Assembly (NCBI GenBank): GCA_035304385.1
Contig: DATGQD010000044.1
Coordinates: forward strand, 98,199-162,198
DNA length: 64,000 bases
Source of the DNA: ZC4RG29 sp035304385
Lineage (GTDB): Bacteria; Bacteroidota; Bacteroidia; Cytophagales; Cyclobacteriaceae
Direction: 5' to 3'
Shown here: one piece after another, positions 58,230 through 64,000 of the stretch
How positions within the stretch are numbered: the stretch's first letter is position 1
How the letters are laid out: each line of letters opens with the position of its first letter
Translations under genes and position numbers: made by a program
Notes under the pieces: model-generated
What the model was told of the DNA's origin: nothing
The model's input: only the letters and a program-made list of their open reading frames with translations
The model's database searches: none

Positions 58230-61200
58230 ATGAAGAATAAAGGTTTTGTCATCGTATTGACGGTAATTATTACGGCTCTATGCCTGTTTTACCTGTCGTT
58301 CACCATCGTATCCCGTCAGGTGCAGGCAGATGCAACAGCGTATGCCACGGATGAGAATGGTGTATTCGATTACGTTAAGAAGCAACGATACATCGATTCA
58401 GTCTGGAACAAGCCTGTCTATAACTTTTTCGGTATAGAGTATACCTACAAACAAGTTAAGGACAATGAATTACGCCAGGGTCTCGACCTCCAGGGCGGCA
58501 TGCACGTTACCCTTGAGGTTTCACCTGCCGACATTATCCGCGGCCTGTCCAACAACAGCCAGGACTCCGCTTTTCTGAAAGCCATGGACCGCGCCCGACA
58601 GATGCAGCGGACAACTGGCGGCAACTTCACCAGCCTGTTCTTTCAGGCTTTCGCAGAAGAAAACCCCGATCGTCGCCTGAGAGACATCTTCGCCAACTCA
58701 ACGACGCGCGGCAAGATCAACATCAACGACAGCGACGAGCAAGTCCAGGCAGTGATCAACACTGAAATCGAAGAGGCGATTGAAAGGTCATACACCATCC
58801 TCAGAAATCGTCTCGACCAGTTCGGAACGTCATCCCCCAATATCCAGCGTCTTCCCGGAACCGGGCGGGTGCAGGTTGAAATACCGGGGGCCGACAATCC
58901 GGAGCGCGTACGGCGACTGCTCAAGAGCGTTGCACGACTTGAGTTCTGGGATGTCATAGAACCGTTCACGATACAATCGTCGCTGATGGCCATCAACGAC
59001 ATGCTGGTAAATGAGCAACGTGCACGGGCGCCGCAGCCTGCGGCTGATGCTGATACGGCGCAAACGGCCACACCATCAGTTGGCGCTGCTGCTGACAGCA
59101 CGGTGTCGGAACTTGAGCGACGGCTGTCGGCGGCAGGTGATACCTCAACAGCGACCCTCGATTCGATCACAGGACTGAACACTTCACCGCTTTTCGCGTT
59201 GAGCAATCCTCCCGGCACCTTCCGGTACGCGCTCAGCGACACCGCAAAGATCAATGAGATCTTCAGGCGTCAGGCTGTTAAGAATCTCCTGCCTCGAAAT
59301 GTTGGCGTGTACTGGGGCAATAAGCCCGAAAAAATGGACCGGAACAGCCTGACCGAGGAGCCTATGCTCGAATTGCACTTCCTGGACATAGGCCGCACCG
59401 GTAAACCCAAACTGACCGGTGAGACGATCACCAACGCACGGCACGAAATTGATCAGAACGGTCGCTATGCCGTCAGCATGACGATGAACGCCACCGGGAC
59501 AAAGATCTGGGCGAAGATGACGGCCGACGCAGCCAGCAAGCAACCGCAGGGACGGATCGCTATCGTTCTCGACAATGCCGTGTACTCCGCACCTTACGTG
59601 CAGGGTGAAATTCCCAACGGCAACTCGCAGATCACCGGAAACTTCACCGTTGAAGAAGCGAAAGACCTGGCCAACGTACTGCGCGCCGGATCGCTCCCGG
59701 CTCCGCTCACAATCGTTGAGGAAGGTATTGTTGGACCGACCCTCGGTAAAGAGGCCCTGGAACAGGGGCTGATTTCCATTGTCTGCGGCCTTGCGCTGGT
59801 CATAATCTTTATGGTCGCTTATTACTCCAGAGGTGGATTCGTAGCGGACATTGCGCTTACGTTCAACATCTTCTTCATCCTGGGCATACTCGCGCAGCCA
59901 GCGCTGGCCACCGCGCTTACGTTGCCCGGTATTGCAGGGATTGTGCTCACAATGGGTATGGCGGTCGACTCGAACGTTCTCATCTTTGAACGGATCAAGG
60001 AGGAGATGGCCCTCGGCCGTAAACTCAAGGATGCTATTAAGACGGGCTATTCAAAAGCCTTCGCGACCATTATCGACGCCAACCTCACCACGTTCATTAC
60101 CGGCCTGTTCCTGTTCCTCTTCGGTCAGGGGCCTATCAAGGGATTTGCAACGGTATTGATGATTGGTATTATAACTTCAGTGTTTTCCTCGGTGTACATC
60201 TCACGGGTGATCGTCGAGTGGATGACACGGCGGGGCGATGCCAGCAAGATTTCTTTCGAAACTGCCATCTCGAGGATGGTTAAGAACCGGAGATACTTTC
60301 AATTCATCCGCAACAGCCGCATGGCCTATACCATTTCGGGTGCTATCATGGTCTTCGGCTTTGTGGTAATCCTTATCAAAGGCCTCAATCTTGGTGTCGA
60401 CTTTAAGGGTGGATACTCGTACATCGTGTCGTTCGGACAACCGGTGAGTGCTACAGACCTGAAGATTGCACTCACCGATGATTTCGAAAATGCAGGCACC
60501 GAGGTCAAGAATTATGGTGGAAACAGCACCGTACGCGTTACGACTTCCTACCTCATCGACGATCCTTCCGACGAAGCCGGACAGGAAGTTCGGCAACGCC
60601 TGATCCAGGGGGTTGAAGCGGCATTCCCGGGCGTCAAGTTCACGGAATTTGCCGGGCAGGTAGACGATCAGCACTTTACGATTGCCAGCTCATCGAAAGT
60701 GGGGCCGACAGTAGCAGATGACATCAAGAAGTCCGCCTGGAAAGCCACATTATTTTCGCTGATCGGTATTTTCCTTTACATCCTGGTGCGCTTCCGAACC
60801 TGGCAATTCAGTACCGGCGCCATTGTATCTACAATTCACGACGCGTTGTTCGTGTTTGCCGCATTCGCGATCGCAAGTCTTTTTGGAATTACCTTTGAGG
60901 TCGACCAGGTGTTTGTAGCCGCAATCCTGACGATCATTGGGTACTCTATCAACGATACTGTGATCGTCTTCGACCGTATCCGGGAACACATCAACCTGGG
61001 TACATCGCAGGACAAGCCGAGGATATTCAATGACGCCATCAACGAAACCCTTGCCCGTACGATCATTACGTCGGGTACGACTCTCCTGGTGGTAGTCATT
61101 CTGTTGATCTTTGGCGGTGAGGTATTGCGTGGATTTGCATTCGCGCTCTTTGTAGGTATTGCGGTGGGCACGTTCTCTTCTGTATTCATCGCGGCACCCG

Positions 61201-61283
61201 TGGTTCTGGACCTTGAGAAACCGGGCAAGGACGAACCCAAAAAAGCCACGCCCGAACGTAAACCCGTGGCAGCCCATTCCTAG
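58230..61283 (+). CDS. secDF: Fused protein translocase subunit SecDF
   Basis: Inner-membrane motor that uses the proton gradient to pull proteins out after SecYEG. The 1017-residue single chain joins SecD (residues 1-about 650, with NELRQGLDLQGGMHVTLEV, the periplasmic P1 domain and GMAVDSNVLIFERIKEEMAL) and SecF (about 700-1017, with LGVDFKGGYSYIVSFG and SINDTVIVFDRIREHIN). About twelve helices are seen, with the two expected RND-type D-S-N/N-D-T motif regions. Such fusion is normal in Bacteroidota. A low-complexity Ala/Thr segment lies near residues 268-300. A terminator follows. Confidence 0.96.
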   Translation: MKNKGFVIVLTVIITALCLFYLSFTIVSRQVQADATAYATDENGVFDYVKKQRYIDSVWNKPVYNFFGIEYTYKQVKDNELRQGLDLQGGMHVTLEVSPADIIRGLSNNSQDSAFLKAMDRARQMQRTTGGNFTSLFFQAFAEENPDRRLRDIFANSTTRGKININDSDEQVQAVINTEIEEAIERSYTILRNRLDQFGTSSPNIQRLPGTGRVQVEIPGADNPERVRRLLKSVARLEFWDVIEPFTIQSSLMAINDMLVNEQRARAPQPAADADTAQTATPSVGAAADSTVSELERRLSAAGDTSTATLDSITGLNTSPLFALSNPPGTFRYALSDTAKINEIFRRQAVKNLLPRNVGVYWGNKPEKMDRNSLTEEPMLELHFLDIGRTGKPKLTGETITNARHEIDQNGRYAVSMTMNATGTKIWAKMTADAASKQPQGRIAIVLDNAVYSAPYVQGEIPNGNSQITGNFTVEEAKDLANVLRAGSLPAPLTIVEEGIVGPTLGKEALEQGLISIVCGLALVIIFMVAYYSRGGFVADIALTFNIFFILGILAQPALATALTLPGIAGIVLTMGMAVDSNVLIFERIKEEMALGRKLKDAIKTGYSKAFATIIDANLTTFITGLFLFLFGQGPIKGFATVLMIGIITSVFSSVYISRVIVEWMTRRGDASKISFETAISRMVKNRRYFQFIRNSRMAYTISGAIMVFGFVVILIKGLNLGVDFKGGYSYIVSFGQPVSATDLKIALTDDFENAGTEVKNYGGNSTVRVTTSYLIDDPSDEAGQEVRQRLIQGVEAAFPGVKFTEFAGQVDDQHFTIASSSKVGPTVADDIKKSAWKATLFSLIGIFLYILVRFRTWQFSTGAIVSTIHDALFVFAAFAIASLFGITFEVDQVFVAAILTIIGYSINDTVIVFDRIREHINLGTSQDKPRIFNDAINETLARTIITSGTTLLVVVILLIFGGEVLRGFAFALFVGIAVGTFSSVFIAAPVVLDLEKPGKDEPKKATPERKPVAAHS

Positions 61284-61308
61284 CGACACGATAACGCGCA
61301 CGTATTAG

Positions 61309-61341
61309 AAAGTGGTACGGAGAGATCCGTACCACTTTTTT
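61309..61341. terminator. Intrinsic terminator between secDF and the CNNM/CorC gene
   Basis: AAAGTGGTACGG (61309-61320) pairs with CCGTACCACTTT (61327-61338) across a six-base loop, with a T-run on the plus side. It lies between convergent genes and can serve secDF; on the minus strand it overlaps the CNNM gene's end. Confidence 0.9.
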
Positions 61342-62632
61342 ATTGCACCTCAGGCTCGATATATCGCATCTCGACCAGCTCGGGAAGGGAGCGCGTCAGC
61401 TTGAGTATCTTTATGCGATAGGAGAACAGTTCGAGTTCATCGCCTACTTTGAGGTCGAAAGGTTTGTGCATAACGAGAAGGCCGGAGAGCGTATCGTATT
61501 CTGACGACTCTGGAAGTGGATGTTCGATAACCTTGTTAATGTCGTGAATGGGCGACGTGGCAACGACCTTGTACACATTCCCGACGCGCGTCACGATTTG
61601 AACTTCCTGGTCGTGCTCATCCTGAATCTCGCCGACGATCTCTTCGAGAATATCTTCCAGTGTGACGATGCCCACCGTTCCTCCGTATTCATTCACCACG
61701 ATTGCCATTTGATTTTTAGAGCGCTGAAACTCCCGGAGCAGTTCGTCGATGGGTTTGTTTTCTGTAATGTAGTATGGCTTTCGCGCAAATGTTGTGAGTG
61801 TTTGCCCGCTCTTGTTCCAGTAGGCCTGAAAGACGTCCTTAGCGTGGACGACACCGACAATGTCGTCAAGGTTCTTATCGAATACCGGATAGCGTGTATA
61901 TCCTTCCTGGAAGATTGTGCTCACGGCGTCTTCCAGGGACAGCGCTGCCTGCAGTCCCGATATTTTTATCCTCGGCACCATGATTTGTTTGACGACGCGG
62001 TTGTCGAATTCGAAGACATTCTGGATAAGTTCGCGTTCGCTGGGTTCGATGGCGCCACCCTCTTCACTTTCTGCGATGATGAGTTTCAGTTCCTCTTCTG
62101 TATGGACGGCATGCTCACCGGCTGGTTTGATACCAATCGCGTTGAGCATGATGATTGCCAATCCGTTGAGCAGTGTGATGAAAGGCTTGAAGATAAAATA
62201 GAACAACCTGAGTGGCAGCGATATCTTGAGCGCTGTGGATGTAGGAAAGCGGATGGCCAGCGACTTGGGAGCCAGTTCGCCAAAGACAATATGCAGGATG
62301 GTGATGACCACGAAGGCGACAGGGAGGGCGATCCTGTGGGCGAGTTCAGGGTCGAGTTCGAATCCCAGCGCATGAATGAGGCGGAGGATAAGCGCCGAGA
62401 CCACGTCTTCGCCGACCCAGCCGAGTCCGAGGCTGGCGAGGGTGATGCCGAGTTGGGTGGCTGCCAGAAAGCCGTCGAGGTTATTGATGATCACCTGGGC
62501 GGCCCGCTTGGATGGCGTACCCGATAGCAGGGCGATCTGCGACGACCGGACCTTCACGATAGCAAACTCCGCCGCTACGAAAAACCCGTTGAGGAAGACA
62601 AGAAAAAGCGTAAAAAGGATGTCAAGAAACAT
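61340..62632 (-). CDS. CNNM/CorC-type membrane protein with CBS domains (hemolysin-family)
   Basis: The 430-residue protein starts with a DUF21/CNNM transmembrane domain (residues 1-190, FVAAEFAIVKVRSSQIALL). Two CBS domains follow (about 205-340; PRIKISGLQAALSLEDAV, GTVGIVTLEDILEEIVGEIQ), then a CorC_HlyC domain (about 345-430). Relatives influence magnesium or cobalt efflux; some are annotated hemolysins without proof. It is followed 6 bases upstream by the end of the Gfo/Idh/MocA gene on the same strand. Confidence 0.9.
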   Translation of the reverse strand: MFLDILFTLFLVFLNGFFVAAEFAIVKVRSSQIALLSGTPSKRAAQVIINNLDGFLAATQLGITLASLGLGWVGEDVVSALILRLIHALGFELDPELAHRIALPVAFVVITILHIVFGELAPKSLAIRFPTSTALKISLPLRLFYFIFKPFITLLNGLAIIMLNAIGIKPAGEHAVHTEEELKLIIAESEEGGAIEPSERELIQNVFEFDNRVVKQIMVPRIKISGLQAALSLEDAVSTIFQEGYTRYPVFDKNLDDIVGVVHAKDVFQAYWNKSGQTLTTFARKPYYITENKPIDELLREFQRSKNQMAIVVNEYGGTVGIVTLEDILEEIVGEIQDEHDQEVQIVTRVGNVYKVVATSPIHDINKVIEHPLPESSEYDTLSGLLVMHKPFDLKVGDELELFSYRIKILKLTRSLPELVEMRYIEPEVQ

Positions 62633-62638
62633 GCTAAA

Positions 62639-63727
62639 CTAGTTGACCTTGCCCGGCGAGACACTTCTGCCGGTGCGCGCGCTTTCACGGGCCGCATCGA
62701 GGATTTTCATGACGTTCAGGTTGTTGACGGTGCCGCTCAGGTCGTGGGCATCAGGGTTGACCTCACCCGCAATACAGGCAGCGAAATACAGGAAGGGGTC
62801 ATTGTAAGGGGATTCGCGTTCGTTAGCTTCAAGCTGTCGCTCCGGGTGCTCACCGAAGCGATACCGGACGTGGTGACGGTTTTCGGCGAAGACATAGCCG
62901 TTGGTGCCATAGATCTCAAGATCCTTTCGCCCGTAAGGCCAGTTCCATGAGGCCTGAATGATGACCTGTGCGCCGGGATATGTGAGGATGATGGTGGCCT
63001 CGTCGTCTACACGGGGGTAGATTTCAGGTTTCAGGGTTTGGGTGACGGCGGTGACCTGGTCTGGAAGTTGGCCGTTCATGAGCCATAAGGCAAGGTTGGC
63101 GCCGTAGCAGCCAAAGTCGACGATGGCGCCGCCGCCATTTTGTTCCGGGTCAGTGAGCCAGGCGAGGAATTCTTCCTGAACGCCGATTTCTTGGGGGCCT
63201 TCGTGGCCATCGTGTATGACGATCTTTCGTACGGTTCCTATTCTGTCGTTTCTGATCCATTCGCTGGCGAGGTGGTTGGTAGGGTACCAGGTGGTTTCAT
63301 AGTTGGTCATCAGGAGGATGCCGTATTGTTCCGCCAGGCGGACCATTTCCGATGCATGTTCCGCGCTGATGGCGAGGGGTTTTTCCACCATGACATGAAT
63401 GCCGCGTGGGGCACAGGCCCGCACGACGTCGCGGTGTGCGAGGATGCTACCGAATGCGGCGACGGCAGTTGGGCGTGTTGCCTCAAGCATTTCCTCGAGG
63501 GAGGAGTAGATCTTGGTTATTGGGAATCCGTGGTGCCTGGCGTAGCGTTGCGCCACGGCGCGGTCGGGCTCAGCTATGCCGACAATTTCGATGTCGCCTT
63601 TCTTAGCGCTTTCGAATGCCCATCCAACGTGTCCGTGGGTTAAGCCGGCGATTCCCAGTCGAAGGGGTTGGGCCAGCGGTGAGAGGGTTACCATGCAGAG
63701 CACCAGGGCGGAGAAGGTTTTGATCAT
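62639..63727 (-). CDS. Exported Gfo/Idh/MocA-family oxidoreductase
   Basis: The 362-residue NAD(P)-dependent oxidoreductase has a Sec signal peptide (TFSALVLCMVTLSPLAQP), so the enzyme is expected outside the cytoplasm. The Rossmann motif is GIAGLTHGHVG, then AVAAFGSILAHRDVV and VMVEKPLAIS with the family EKP motif. The substrate half has HDGHEGPQEIG and VDFGCYGANLALWLMNG. The substrate is unknown; exported members act on sugars or their derivatives. It is co-directional with the CNNM gene. Confidence 0.88.
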   Translation of the reverse strand: MIKTFSALVLCMVTLSPLAQPLRLGIAGLTHGHVGWAFESAKKGDIEIVGIAEPDRAVAQRYARHHGFPITKIYSSLEEMLEATRPTAVAAFGSILAHRDVVRACAPRGIHVMVEKPLAISAEHASEMVRLAEQYGILLMTNYETTWYPTNHLASEWIRNDRIGTVRKIVIHDGHEGPQEIGVQEEFLAWLTDPEQNGGGAIVDFGCYGANLALWLMNGQLPDQVTAVTQTLKPEIYPRVDDEATIILTYPGAQVIIQASWNWPYGRKDLEIYGTNGYVFAENRHHVRYRFGEHPERQLEANERESPYNDPFLYFAACIAGEVNPDAHDLSGTVNNLNVMKILDAARESARTGRSVSPGKVN

Positions 63728-63810
63728 CGTGAATGTCCAGACCGGATTTGCTTCAGGGCCTGTTGATCAAATTTAGCGAATATTTTTAGTAGGCAGAGAG
63801 AGGAGCCGGT

Positions 63811-63842
63811 GGCAGGGGCAGAGGCAGAGGCAGAGGCAGGGC
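63811..63842. repeat. Short GGCAGA tandem repeat
   Basis: GGCAGGGGCAGAGGCAGAGG continues with further GGCAGA/GGCAGG units, about five in total, in the spacer between the oxidoreductase gene and the rRNA terminator. It is a low-complexity simple sequence and not a gene. Confidence 0.7.
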
Positions 63843-63858
63843 GACCGCCTCGCTCAAC

Positions 63859-63886
63859 AAAAAAAGCCCCGGATCGCTCCGGGGCT
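63859..63886 (-). terminator. rRNA operon terminator
   Basis: On the minus strand, AGCCCCGGA (pairs 63878-63886 with 63865-63873) forms a 9-bp stem with a four-base TCGC-type loop, followed by seven Ts. It lies just past the 3' end of the 5S rRNA, where rRNA transcription should stop. Confidence 0.9.
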
Positions 63887-63900
63887 TTTGTAAAAGAAAG

Positions 63901-64000
63901 GCAACGACTTACTCTCCCAGGTTTTATCCCAGTACCATCAGCGCTGGTGGTCTTAACTGCTCTGTTCGGAATGGGAAGAGGTGATTCCCACCGCTATAGT
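63901..64000 (-). rRNA. rrf: 5S ribosomal RNA, 3' part
   Basis: Read on the minus strand, the sequence shows ATAGCGGTGGGAATCACC, CCCATTCCGAACAGAGCAG, TTAAGACCACCAGCGCTGAT, GGTACTGGGATAAAACC and GGGAGAGTAAGTCGTTGCC. This is the standard 5S rRNA order, including the loop that binds L5/L18. About 100 of roughly 110 bases are present; the 5' end is beyond the window. An rRNA operon (23S, 16S) is expected further right. Confidence 0.96.

Noticed and set aside
61520..62527. Long plus-strand open frame opposite the CNNM/CorC gene
   Set aside because: The minus strand encodes a complete CBS-domain protein; the plus frame has no domain and is explained by codon bias.
1..64000. CRISPR array, insertion sequence or prophage
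   Set aside because: No repeat-spacer array, transposase, integrase or phage gene was recognised on either strand.

Overview
The window looks like chromosomal DNA from a Bacteroidota bacterium, most likely a Cytophagales-type lineage with moderate GC content; no genus is claimed. The signs are a SusC/RagA-type receptor and a second large TonB-dependent receptor, a fused SecDF, a BatD protein, a FucP-family sugar transporter, an Nfu protein with an Nfu N-terminal domain, and several promoter-like TAnnTTTG boxes of the Bacteroidota sigma-factor type. Nearly all of the window is coding. It ends on the right inside a 5S rRNA gene (minus strand), so an rRNA operon lies just beyond the edge.

Layout. 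1-2571: C-terminally cut SusC-like receptor (minus). 2.7-3.4 kb: rplU-rpmA (minus) with a strong terminator. 3.4-3.8 kb: intergenic region with two perfect DnaA-box 9-mers plus related hexamers, upstream of nrdB-nrdA (class Ia ribonucleotide reductase, 3.8-7.4 kb), whose spacer holds several hairpins. 7.5-9.4 kb: acs (minus). 9.5-22.5 kb: an accessory biosynthetic locus of 13 genes: one GT2 and two GT4 glycosyltransferases, a nucleotidyltransferase-fold protein, two B12-binding-type radical SAM proteins, five SAM methyltransferases (two of them tandem paralogues), a flavin-reductase-like protein and a SPASM-type radical SAM protein. This is the best candidate in the window for an undescribed pathway.

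22.7-39.2 kb is mostly housekeeping: ZIP transporter and ApbE (overlapping), ruvB-queG, a sterol-desaturase-family membrane enzyme, TM2 and DUF2752 proteins, BatD-aroC, an SGNH hydrolase, a dicarboxylate symporter, nfu, an endonuclease/exonuclease/phosphatase-family protein, an EamA transporter, dusB, a CPBP protease and cdsA. A 384-bp non-coding island at 39.2-39.6 kb carries a truncated copy of the rRNA-operon terminator and a short degenerate repeat. 39.6-43.7 kb: glutamate-type dehydrogenase, psd, DUF4254, GT9, haem-binding protein. cdsA and psd are both phospholipid genes but are separated by the dehydrogenase.

43.9-63.7 kb: TonB-dependent receptor, MltF-like transglycosylase, SDR, PnuC, FucP-type transporter, sugar nucleotidyltransferase, a secreted protein with an internal duplication, ndk, then a compact run nrnA-FKBP-FKBP-rdgB-udk, a small membrane protein, secDF, a CNNM/CorC-type protein and an exported Gfo/Idh/MocA oxidoreductase. 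All identifications come from reading motifs, lengths and context; no database search was possible.
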